Shown here piece after piece: positions 35,233 to 46,059 of a DNA stretch of 64,000 nt. Within the stretch, counting starts at the first letter, position 1; every line of letters begins with the position of its first letter. The translations under genes and the position numbers were made by a program. Source of the DNA: Macropodus opercularis (taxonomy: Eukaryota > Chordata > Actinopteri > Anabantiformes > Osphronemidae). The notes below the pieces were generated by a model. It did not search any database, had not been told where the DNA came from, and was given only the letters and a program-made list of their open reading frames with translations. The stretch covers positions 14,926,001 to 14,990,000 of the forward strand of contig CM061109.1 of NCBI GenBank assembly GCA_030770545.1, given 5' to 3'.

Positions 35233-36361
35233 TCACTCCTTTGCTGTGGCCTTGTATATCCTCACCTCCTGCTGTGGGAGCTCAGCGAGCAGTGTGGTGT
35301 TAAAGCTGCCCTTAAAGCTCTCGGTGAACCTCAGGTCCGACTGGAACCGGGTCTTATTGGCCCACAGCAGGGTGGTTTGACTTCCTGGTCGACAGAAGTA
35401 ACGCATTGTGTCCAGCAGTTCTTCGAGGCATTCGTGATGGTAGACTACGTCGGCGGCGACCACGTAGTCGTAGCGGAACAGTGAGCAGGGAAAGTCTCGC
35501 TCCAGGTCTCGACCCCAGGTGAGAGCGGTAACTTGAGGCGTGTAGCGGGAGCGGCCTTTGGTGTTTCGCACAAGGTTAAAGGTCAGATTAGGCAAGATTT
35601 CTGGCAAGTCAGTAGCTGTCACCCAAGCCCCTGGAAAAGTGAGAGAAAACCAAAGTGGCTCTTTACAATACTCGACACTTTTCATCTCCTACAGCCTCGA
35701 TGTTTGGAGCTTACCTTGATTGTGGATATTGTTCATATTTCACACACATATATCATCTTAGATTTACCGAGCAGGCTCGCCACGATGGAAAGTAAACCAG
35801 TCCCAGCTCCGATCTCCAGCACAGCTTTGTCCACCAGGTTCACTTGCTGCTGGTTATTCTCCAGGAACTGGCACAAAGCTATTGCCTGCATAACAAGTTC
35901 TCACTGTTACAGCTTTAAGTACAGTGCAGTAAACACGTCGCCATAGTGGAGCGTACCCCGGGCCAGATCAGAGCTCCGTATGTGTCTATAGACTCCCGTA
36001 TGCTGATGTCATGGCCAGCAAAATAGAAGTTCTCCTTTCCCAGTGCGTAGTAAACACTCGGCTCCCAGATGTTCCTCCGGTCCAGAGCCTCCCCTGCCAT
36101 CACCCTCTGGTCCGTCAATGCTGCCGAAACATGTAAAACTAAAATCAGAGTTAAACTCAATATGGACTGTAACGTTAAGAATAGTAGTTTTACTTTCCTC
36201 TCAGGGACAGACATGGATTTTATAAAAAACATCTGTTTGACAAATTCACCCTCATCCTGTTTCGTCTGTAGTCTCCCATCCTGTAGTTTGTCATTTTCCT
36301 CCGTCTGCTTTTCAGGATTCTTTTGTCGGACGGATTGTTCAACCTTGGACAATTTCTCCAT
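35233..36361 (-). CDS. mettl21e: METTL21-family protein-lysine methyltransferase (21E/21C type)
   Basis: Seven-beta-strand SAM-dependent methyltransferase of family 16. Relatives methylate lysines on chaperones, and the 21C/21E branch is muscle-associated in mammals. Best model: 36361-36250, 36120-35957, 35885-35768, 35630-35233, in phase, 263 residues (human METTL21C 264). Visible motifs are FYFAGHDISIRESIDTYG, the WPG before motif I, motif I EIGAGTG at 116-122, VTATDLPEILPNL as motif II, and ADVVY at 191-195, the family D-x-x-Y signature. An in-frame ATG at 36532 could extend the N-terminus by 57 residues, but the 36361 ATG has G at -3 and +4 and gives the family length. Intron 1 (129 nt) can be read through without a stop. 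Orthology to 21E rather than 21C is my best guess, not proven; human METTL21C lies on 13q33. Confidence 0.85.
36121..36249 (-). other. Possible exitron (in-frame, stop-free intron 1 of mettl21)
   Basis: Bounded by a GTGAAT donor and a TTTCGGCAG acceptor, both phase 1, and 129 nt long, a multiple of three. If kept in the mRNA it would add 43 residues, including LLFLTLQSILSLTLILVLHV, a membrane-span-like stretch absent from known METTL21 proteins. The donor is weak. Confidence 0.45.
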
Positions 36362-38280
36362 GACCAGTGAACACTGCTGAAAGAAATCCGTAATCAAACA
36401 TTGGCTTGAAATGAGTCCCTTGACTGAATGTAGTTGATGTAAATGCACTGAATCTTGAGTCTGGAATAGATGAACCACCTCCTGTAAGTCTTTACAACCC
36501 TTCCAGTGCTGGACCGTTAGAGATCTCTGCATTGTTGCCTTTTATATGTGATGTACTTTTCGGATGATTTGTGTGTTTGCGACCTATTTTAAGTTCTGCA
36601 GAGTTGGACGGGACCGTGGATTTAGTTCACTAGTCCCTCTGGCTGTCATTGGACTCCGGAGTAGAGCCCACAAGCACAGCTGGTTAAACCCTGAGGTCAG
36701 TGAGTTACATACAGAGACACAGGTCACTGTGGGTTGTTTGTCTCGCGCACATCACATTCAGCTGAATTTCAAAGGTATAAGGACAATTTAAAAATATTTT
36801 AAACAAATGTCTATTATAAAGTGAAACGTGAGCATCGTTAGATGTTTTTGTATATAAAGGCTAGAAAACGACCGAAATTTATTATAAATAGAAATGTGTT
36901 GCTAATGAAAACGTTTAAAACGTACCGGACGCAGATGCCTGTAGATTCTCGTTTCTCAGCGTGTCTGTGATCTTGTGTTTATAGATGTGGCTCCATCTGC
37001 GGCACACCCCTGACTGAGGCAGGGGTCTCTGGGGCCTCGCCAGATTTAAGAGACAGAAGCAGACAAACAGATTTATAATGTCTGACAGTCATAGAGAGAT
37101 AAATAATCCTGACCACTCCCAGCTCTTTGACATCAACAATTCATGTCGTCAGTGTGTACAGTCTGTTCCAGAGGACTGTGGCCGTAAAATAAAACTCCGA
37201 ATTTTTCCCAGAAGGTTTTTCACATCCTCCCTCTCACCCTTAATGAAGCAGGAGCTTCAGGATGGACATGCAAACATGAATAATTTCATATTTATGTTTA
37301 TCCTGGTTTGAGGATCTAGTAGAAATTGGGTTTGTTTTACATTTTAAAGCCAGCGTCAGATTTATTCATAGTTTATTTGTTGCCCCTTCGGTTTCTTTCT
37401 CTTGGGTCTGTTAAGAGCACACATCAGATATAATAAATAAAATAAATAGTAAAAAGTTAAATTACACATTTATTTATAAAACTGTGCAACATTAAATTCA
37501 AGCATTATCAAAATAACAATTGTAGATAGACATAAACAATCCTGTCGTAGTCCTACGTCCTGACTACTTGCATTTGAGGAAGATTCTTCAGAGCACGTCT
37601 GCCCTATATACCACATAGACCTGATGAATGTACTGCACTATGAGAGGCCGGGCAGTAAACATTGTTTAGATTCTGTCTTTGGCCTACAGGCACTGTCTAC
37701 TGTCTATGAGCATTTACGACTGGCTGTGGATTCAGAAGTATTTACTGAGCGCGGTGTGTTTCTAAGCTGCGATGTCTTGCTTTATGGTTGGTGCATTTGC
37801 TGAGAATCCAGTGAACAACTGGTTGTGCTGCACAATGCTACAAAATGACGTGAACTGACAGATGACCAGCATCAACACTGAGTCACTCTGTTCTAAACAG
37901 CAACACTGTTAATCAGTCCAGGTATTATGGGATGTCCAGAGCATCTCCACGCCGGGAGTCCAGCGCTATCTATTTCATTCACTAATCACTTTTGATATAT
38001 GATATGTTGCACAGGCGGAAAGTCATTCATTTTTAATCATACCCACTTTGCTATGATTGAGAACTAGATCTGAATATGCACATCATCTAAAAATATGTTA
38101 TTGTAATGTACCCACACATTGTGCAGCAAAGCTACTGGATCTATCTCTCCAGTAATAGACTGGAGATGCACATTCATCCATGAGCTCTTAAAACCAGCAG
38201 AAGCAAAGGAGCAATCGAGAATCTTCAAATCAAAAAATATGTCGAAAATTGTGTCTAATTAGTGAATATATATGAATATG
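36362..38280. other. Upstream region of the METTL21-type gene, otherwise empty
   Basis: Contains the likely promoter just above 36532. No further coding exon or recognised repeat was found. Several short AT-rich tracts are present. Confidence 0.55.
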
Positions 38281-38382
38281 TATATATATGTGTGTGTGTG
38301 TGTGTATTTATATATATATTCAAATGCGCTAATTATATATACACACATACATATATATATGTATGTGTGTGTGCATTTGAAT
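38281..38382. repeat. TA/TG microsatellite ending in a long palindrome
   Basis: A TATATG/TGTG tract is followed by an inverted repeat. ATTCAAATGC at 38318-38327 pairs with GCATTTGAAT at 38373-38382. Nested inside, 38341-38370 is a perfect 30-bp palindrome of ACACACATACATATA and its complement. Such sequence can extrude a hairpin or cruciform. Confidence 0.85.
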
Positions 38383-38599
38383 GAATGGTAATTTCGAGTG
38401 AAGGATGAAGAGCTGCCAGTCATCACCTTGTGTAATCCTCACCTCCGTGTCCAAAGGTCGGCAAACAGTGGAGCAGGTCAGTGGAAAATGAGTCACGCAG
38501 TCACACACAGCAACATGTGAGTCGCAGTCATTGCAGCGACCACATGTGCAGTGTGAGGGTGTGGAAATGTTAGTTAGTGGGCGCTAAGCTGCTGTGGGT

Positions 38600-39335
38600 T
38601 TAAGGGGAAGGTGTGCATTGGTCTTCACTGAGCCTCACTAACTGAAGAATGGAGTCAAACACAGGCTCTACGTCCATCAGCTGCATAACAGGACCAGAGC
38701 AACCAGGGAAATGTTTGTCACAGAAGAACTGCAAAGACACAAGGCATTGAATCATCAGCAACTGTAATGAATACTCTGCTCTGCATCTTTGACAATGTGA
38801 AAGTCTGCATCTCAGGAACTGGTGACACTTCACTGGGCCAACAGCCCTGCCCTGTGGCTAAAAGGTGAAGCTACAACGTTGTTCAGCAGTGACCAGTGAG
38901 TGTAGCGTAGTTCATCTACACACTGCTTTGCTCATCTTGCTTTGGTATGATATTAATAATCTTCTCTCTGCTAAATGATTGTCTCCATCAAGCACAAGAC
39001 TGTGTTGCCATGGCAGCATTTTAGCATGTCCATATTCAACTTCCCTGGTGGCTCCAGGTCAAAGATTTGATCTCCAGCTACATCCTTATGAATGTACGTC
39101 CCATAAGCTCTGGTTATGTCTCCATGTCCGTCTCTGGCTTTATGTTAACCTGTAGATCCTTGACCTCTGGCCTTGCTTCTGCTCGTTGGATCTGTGGACA
39201 GTCCATGTCCACACATTCCTGCAGGGGGCTCTGTTCCTCTTTGATGAAAACAGGACTTTGGGCCAGACTCTGATAAGACGGGGCCAGTGCCCGAAAACTC
39301 CTGGGCGGCTCATTCAGTAATATATCAATGATCAA
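38600..39335 (-). CDS. Unrecognised two-exon candidate with sumoylation-type motifs
   Basis: I do not recognise this gene. Two minus-strand segments join in phase 0: about 39332-39150, ending CTACAG|GTTAAC, and 38728-38600, starting after TCTTTGCAG and ending in TAA. The first encodes SPVFIKEEQSPLQE; IKEEQSP matches the phosphorylation-dependent sumoylation motif (hydrophobic-K-x-E-x-x-S-P) known in HSF1, GATA1 and MEF2A. The second encodes FFCDKHFPGCSGPVMQLMDV and a stretch with VFDSILQLVRLSEDQ that could form a helix. If read past the donor, the first segment ends at 39114 with a second sumoylation-like site (IKPE). No start codon, DNA-binding domain or convincing upstream exon was found between here and jam2. 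It could be the 3' end of a transcription-factor gene, a pseudogene, or chance. Confidence 0.35.
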
Positions 39336-41218
39336 AGAGTTTCACTCATTCTCACTAATGTGTTCATTTTGACAGTTTTATAGAATTCGTAACATTTCAG
39401 GGATTTGCTTTTATCTTCACCTTTAGCTTTCAGCCAAGCTGCTGTGCTGTTTTGATGTTGCTTTATCTTCATTATTTATTATTATCATATTTTATCCCTG
39501 TCAGACTGGGACAAGGGATGCAAATGAAAATGACAAACACAGTTTCACACAACACAGTCAAGTAAAGTTTTTTTGTCTAATATCTTACAGAGAACAGCAA
39601 CTAGAAATTATTATCAGTATAAATATTCCCAAATGTCCCTCTGCAAATCTCTGGTGGTCTGAATTTTAATGCTCTAACAAGTGGCACCTCTCTGGCCACT
39701 GTGCCAAAGAAAAATGTAAACCAGAGGGACTAGAGAGGGGGCGACGTGAAGCATGAAGTTACCCAGCTGTCACGTGAACCACACACCTGTTCCCAGTTCT
39801 TCCACTCTGTTCAGCAGCTGTAGAGTGGGAGCCTTTGTTCCACTCTGGCCTGTTTCTGGCCTCCTAGCTGTTCCTCTGGCTTTGACCTTTCCTGTTTCCT
39901 CCTGGTGTTTTGAACCAGTCTGCTTTGCCTTTAGGACTGTAGGAATTACTTCAAAGCACCTGTGTGCATGTGAGCCTGCATGTAAACCAGCGGCAACATG
40001 ATGATGCCTTTCTTTTTTTTTTTTCTAGAAAAATAACGCGACCGTACAAAAACCGCGGAAACAACAACCTGAGCATTTATTTTAGGCATAATCCTGAATG
40101 AACCTGTCATAACATTATGTTGAACTCTGGCAGCGGAGCGTGAGGAGGACATGGCTGTCATCATTGTCTCCACGCCTTCCTTCCGTGTTTCCATGTGATG
40201 CTGATTTTCCTCAGGGTTGGTTTATGTAAAGCATGTTTGTGTAACACCGGTGCTGCGCGCTGAGCTGCTGCGTCATGAACCAGCATGTGGGTTTCATGAC
40301 GTCTCACAGCAGAGCAGCTGAGAAGGTCGACTGTGAACAGATGCTGCGGCCTAGAACTTCACTCTTGTTTTCCGTGTCTCTTTGTGCACACGTGTCTGCA
40401 TGTATGACCGTCGTGCTGTGTGTGCATATGGACACAAGTGTGAGCATATGTTCACATTAACCAGATTGATCCACAATGTGCTGCTGTCCGAGCACCGGTG
40501 GTCAGAAACCTAATAGGAGGACGCAGATGCTCAGCCAGCAGCTGTCTCATCTCTGCAGCCAGAACTGGAGAAACTGACTCTAAACATATCAATAATAATC
40601 AATAAAAAACTGTATGTGTTGGTCCCTTGATGCCTGCATTTAGGAGAAATTGTCCCAGTATTCTGATATAAGGCTTAAAAACTTGCTGCCTGGCACCTGC
40701 TCATGGTGCTGCTGAGTCTTCCTTTAACTGTTTAATGGGTAAACAGTTTTAATTCAGCAGAATGTTGGTACTTCCAGACTACCACTACAGAGTATAATGC
40801 TTTAACAAGTCTTGTATTAAAGATTTTACTTATAAGTCATGGCAGTGTCAAAAGCAGCTAAAGTAAAGTGCTCCTCCAGAGGTTTTACATAGATGACTAT
40901 TGCTGACACTGTCTTAATATTTAATGTGTTTTATCTTCAGATTTTGTAATCAAAACACTGAAGCTGTGGTCCAGAAACCCAAACAGTGGCAGAGATCATG
41001 TTTCCTGTATTGGCTCCACCTGTTGGGAGGTCAGTGGTCGCCCCCGAACCAGCAGCTCCCCAGCCTGGGTGTGCTCCCTGTTGGTTGTCCAGGACCGGCC
41101 AGCGCACACCTCCATCCTGCAGACGAGGCTTGAAGAAGCGGCAGAGAGTTTGGAGTGAAACTACCCTCATTCAAACTCAGTGGAGCCCCACAGCACAGAC
41201 CTGCAGCCCTCAAACAAC
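39336..41218. other. Region upstream of jam2
   Basis: No clear coding exon. A minus-strand segment at about 39785-39820 has an acceptor-like CTCTACAG and a donor-like GTGTGTGG around codons reading LLNRVEELGT, possibly another exon of the unrecognised candidate, but this is weak. The last 250 bases before 41219 probably hold the jam2 5' UTR and promoter. Confidence 0.4.
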
Positions 41219-42788
41219 ATGACCACCGTGAAGATGTTGGCTCTGCCTCTTCTCTTCACTTTACTGCACAGTGAGTGTTTTTCAGTTTGAAAAAGGAAAC
41301 GACTGGTTTAAACACTACAACAAACAGAAAGCGGTAATGTTTTAGAAAATATGCAAAAGACACTTTACCATGTGCAGAGTTGTCTTGTTTCAACAGGCTG
41401 TTATCACTACTATCATTTCCACATTTTTGTTTAGTCTATTTGAGCAAAATGTTCTATAAATTGTAGGAAAAGTTATTTGAACAGTAAAATGTGATGTTAG
41501 AAATAGTATAACAATACTAGGATAAAAATGAATATAGTTTATGTTCTATGTCCCAAAACAGATTAACCTTAGAAACACTGAGATTCTTAATAGGTTTGTA
41601 ACCAGTGTTTCATGTCTGTTTCAGTGATGCAGGATTCTTGTGAAATTTGCTGATATGGTGTAACAAACTGTTGGCTGTGATAAATTGTGTTTTGACTCAC
41701 TGAAGGAGTAGTTTTGTTTATCATCAGTGTGACTGAACATTGCACATCCCTGCAGGCAGGGCAGGAGGTGCGATCTGTTCAGGGCTGAGCTGAGATTGTG
41801 CAGGGAGCGGTTCTGGTCGAGCATCATGTTTACGCTGAACCCCCTCTGATGCTGTTTGAACCCAAGATCCACAGACAGATGAGATGTATCACAGAGGAGC
41901 TGGAGATCTCACTGTTTCACTTTACTGATAGCCCCTCACTGACCCTGCTGTTAATTGGACTGAGATGAAAATAAGCACTTCACTATCAGCAAAAATGCAG
42001 TTGAAGGTGCTGTGGGAATTTATACTGTAGGGGAAGAGGCCGCTTTCCAAACAACTCGCTTTATATCGATAACCACAGCTTTGATGTGCATCTGTTTTGA
42101 TCTTATCCGAATATAGAATAGATAAAAAGACACAGATGAAAAGATTTACATCCTAATTTTTTGTTGTACAAAACTGTGAAAAGGTAAAGTTGAAACAATT
42201 TGGTCATTAGATGTTATTTCAGCATGTTTCATAAATTGGAAAGATGCATATAACAGAATATAAAAAAATAAACATTAAACACACACAACATGTTAGAGCT
42301 GCATTTCAAATATCTCATTATATGCTCACGGATAAAGGTTTACATGAGGATTCGTTAACTGTGCAGCCATGTGCTGCAGAGAGTTCAGTCGGCGCAGACC
42401 TTCACAACTGTGTGATGCAGATGTCTGTGTGTGTTGTGGCAGCTGAGGGGGGTCAGGTTACTGTCATGAAGAGCTGCTTGTCTGCATGAGGCAGGGGTTC
42501 GTCACCATGAGCTCCGCAAACCTTCAGCTGGTCAGAGAGAACGACAACAATATACATGAAGGGTTCTTGACCCCTCAAAGGAATATCAGTCTTCAGTTTT
42601 GTCTTGTCAAAATTGTCATTAAATCTTATTTGGGCTGCTTTTTGCTGTGGAAGCTCCTTAACAGAAAGTTGAGTTGTGCTGAGTAAACTACAGCTTCTGC
42701 TTTTAAAGAAGGAAAATACCAGCTTTTACAGCCACCTTTCAAATGACAATTTAATAAATCACTTTAAAGACGAGGTTTTTCTGATCTG

Positions 42789-42836
<48 letters not shown>

Positions 42837-45800
42837 CTGTTGAAGGACAGAACACTAAGAAGAGAGGTTATCAGGTCGGGATAAAGCAGCTTGTCAGACA
42901 GTCATCCATCACCTACATTCCTTCGCACCACCGCTCCTGGCACCACCAGGATGGAGCAGACCTTATGTCTGAGTGTGTATGGACTTGTTTTGCCATCTTT
43001 GCAAGGTCTAATTTCAGTTTTAAACCAGGGCAGTGAGGACATTCGGTTGGTGCTCAGGCAACAAAGTTCAGCCTGGTTGGACGGTTGATATAATTCACTT
43101 CATAAGCTTTTTGTTTTCTGCTGCTTCCAAAGAGAGCAGATGTGTGTAAATCTATTTTCTAAGTCAATGTTGTTTTCTCTGAAAGGTGACATGGTGTGTG
43201 AATGTCAGTTTAATAGCACATGCTGTCCATATTCATATCCCGAGTCATATCCTGTTTACATGTGCACTACGGCGACCCTTCTGATCTCTAACCTAATGAA
43301 ACTACAGATATGCTGAATAAACACAAATACATAATTTGTTGTTTTTCATCAAGAATGTGACCAGAAAAATCTATTTCAGTAACTTTGTGATCTGATAGTA
43401 AGTCTGTATATAACAATTAGTGACAGTAAATATATTCTTTCATCCCTTCAGGCCCCATCTGTGTGTCAGTGACTGTAAGCAGTAGCAAACCCAAAGTAGA
43501 GGTGCATGAGCACACAGGTAAGACATAAAAACAGCAGACGTGGAAATTAAAGCAGGAACTGAGGAAAAACTGTACACTGCACTATGTAACAGTGCTATAG
43601 ACTAGAGGTTTAGTGTGCCCTCTGTCCTCTCAGACGCAGTCCTGTCCTGTGAGTTCAGGACAGAGAAAGACCAAAGCCCTCGAATCGAGTGGAAGAAGAA
43701 AGGAAAGGGAGTGACATTTGTCTATTTTAATAATAAATTTACTGGTAAGTGACAGATCTTTATACATGTTTTACATGTACATTACACATGTCACCCATCT
43801 TCTTATTGTTTTACATTTATTCTGCTTTAATCTGCTTTTTTGTGAAGTCTCAGTTAAGCTTTTGTTTGCACTTCAGGATCTTATGCAGGACGAGCTAAAA
43901 TAGAAGGAGCAACGCTGACGATACACTCTGTTAGTCAGAAAGACTCGGGGGAGTATCGCTGTGAAGTAACTGCCAGCGAGGACCACGTCAACCTCGGAGA
44001 GGCTTCTGTAACCCTCAATGTGCTTGGTATGTTTTTGCAATGGAAATCGTATTGTATGTAATGACATAATGTAAAATATGTAAATATGCCTAAAACGATG
44101 ACAGCGTAGACAAAGTGCAGTACACTGTTAACACTTTGTAATTAAGACAGATTTGACTGGGTTAGAAGAAGAAAGGGAATGTTCATCTCTCCCTTCACAT
44201 TGTCACTAAGTGAAGAACAACAAAAGTTTAATCTTTTACAGTAGATCTCACATTCTTTGTAAGATTGTTCCTATATTTGTCTTTCATGAAGTGTTTGTGT
44301 GTTTTAATACGTAAATAGCAAATGGAACATGTTGTGATCAGTCTGCACTGTTTTCTGGAACTCATCCTTCCTCTTGACCCGTTCAGTGCCTCCTCATGTG
44401 CCTTCCTGCGAGGTGCCAAGCTCTGTGTTTGTCGGCTCAGGCCTGGAGCTTCACTGTAAAGACAAACTCAGTGTTCCACCAGCCACCTACCGCTGGTACA
44501 AAGACAACAAGGCACTGACGGCCACAGCAGACACTTCGTACAGCACTGACACAAACAAGGGCACGCTGGTGAGGGGTCTATGTAAATAACCACGTAGAGT
44601 GGCCTAAACGCACAAAAGGAGCTGACACTCGCCTCACACCCATCTTGTGTTTGTTTGTCTGGAGTAGAAGTTTAAGAGTGTGTCGAAAACTGACGCTGGG
44701 ATGTACCGCTGTGAGTCCTCCAACAGTGTGGGGGCGCCCAAGAGCTGCGTGGCCCAACAACTCAAAGTTATTGAATGTAAGTATTTTTATTAATCAGCTA
44801 CTGGTTGCCTATTGTTATATGATAAAAACTCTTTCCTTTCCTTTTTTTCCCAGATCCTTTGAATATGACAATTCTAATAGTGAGCGCTGCAGGATTTCTG
44901 ATGCTCATCCTCTTTGGCTGCATCTGTGTGTGTGTCTGCAGACGTGGAGGCTGCTGCAACAGTAAGTAGTGTAGTGAAAATGTTGTGTAAACCTGACATG
45001 AAAAACACTTACAGGAAATATTTTTATTATTTGTAATCAATAATTTTATAGCAAACATACAACTATTGTAACCTCAATGCTCTCCCCATTCACGCCAAAC
45101 AACACACTCATCCCAACCAATAATCTGCAATAAAGAAATGTCACATGCAAGAAGAAAATCAAAACAAACATTTTTTTCATGAAATTGAAAATGTTATATA
45201 CAAAAGCAGGTTTGTTAGAGCTTGTTCTTGCAGCACACTAGGTATTTCCAATTCTCTGTAGTACATGATTCAAAGGGGAACTCTTTAATTAAAATTTCTT
45301 TCAGAGCCACTCAAGTCTGCAGAAGCTCTCTAAGGGAAGAATCTGAAATATTTTGCAGGCAACGCAAGTTGTCTTAGAAGCTTAAATTTAAACAGACTTA
45401 TTTCCCATCGTTTCTAAATAAACACTAGTGTTGAGAATGGATGATGAAAGTTACAATTTTCCACTCAGATTCCATCGAAACAGAATTTAATTATGCCACA
45501 AGTGCAACAGATGCACACAGAAGAAAGGAGGACAGTTTTATCTGTATCATATACTCGTGTCTGAGAATTAGGGACGTGTATTAAATAACAGGCTTTAATT
45601 AAAGCACCTCTCAATGGAAACGCTCAGGATTTTAACCCTGTGTTTTTTGTTAGTGGTGGCTGTCACTTTAACTTTAAATCACCTGCACGCGTCTATGCAT
45701 AAAACTATAAAAACATAATTACCAAAACTAATTTAGACTTTTTTGTTTGTTTGACCAGAGCACAAGAAAACGAAAAGGTGAGTGCTCCACCTCAGACTAG

Positions 45801-46059
45801 ATCCTGTTTTGGGTCGTGAACTCCCTCGCAGTGAACTCCCACTCCTTTGTCTTTCAGAGCCAGGTCCTACAATGCTCCTCCTCCTCCTCCCTCCCGCAAC
45901 GTGAGTGATCAAAGACATTTCTCTTGTTGTGGCAGGGCTTGATTCGCTGCTGCTGTGAAATGCTGTTGACAGGTTGCTGATTACAGGCTCTAATTAAATT
46001 CTTTGTATTCTCCTCCACAGCTGAAGCGCTACAAACAAACTCAGTCCTTTATGGTCTGA
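41219..46059 (+). CDS. jam2: JAM2-type junctional adhesion molecule
   Basis: Immunoglobulin-superfamily adhesion protein of cell junctions. Exons: 41219-41270, 43452-43517, 43634-43744, 43877-44026, 44387-44568, 44668-44776, 44854-44961, 45759-45777, 45858-45900, 46021-46059, in phase, 292 residues. A signal peptide is followed by a V-type Ig domain (Cys45 and Cys105, DSGEYRC) and a C2-type domain with four cysteines (134, 150, 202, 214) as in JAM2. VPSCEVPSS, KGTLKFKSVSKTDAGMYRCE and SSNSVG resemble JAM2 more than F11R or JAM3. A membrane span (about 228-250) contains clustered cysteines. The tail has a polyproline run and ends SFMV, a class II-like PDZ ligand comparable to SFII of JAM2 and SFLV of F11R. 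Teleosts carry two jam2 copies; jam2b is possible but cannot be decided from sequence alone. Confidence 0.9.
41271..43451 (+). other. jam2 intron 1
   Basis: Intron after the signal-peptide exon. No extra coding exon recognised. Contains the GT/GA microsatellite at 42791. Confidence 0.75.
42791..42836. repeat. Compound (GT)n(GA)n microsatellite
   Basis: About 14 GT units followed by about 8 GA units, within jam2 intron 1. Confidence 0.95.

Noticed and set aside
40937..41222. Overlapping open frames on both strands just upstream of jam2
   Set aside because: GC-rich 5' UTR/promoter sequence gives open frames on several strands; none has family features.
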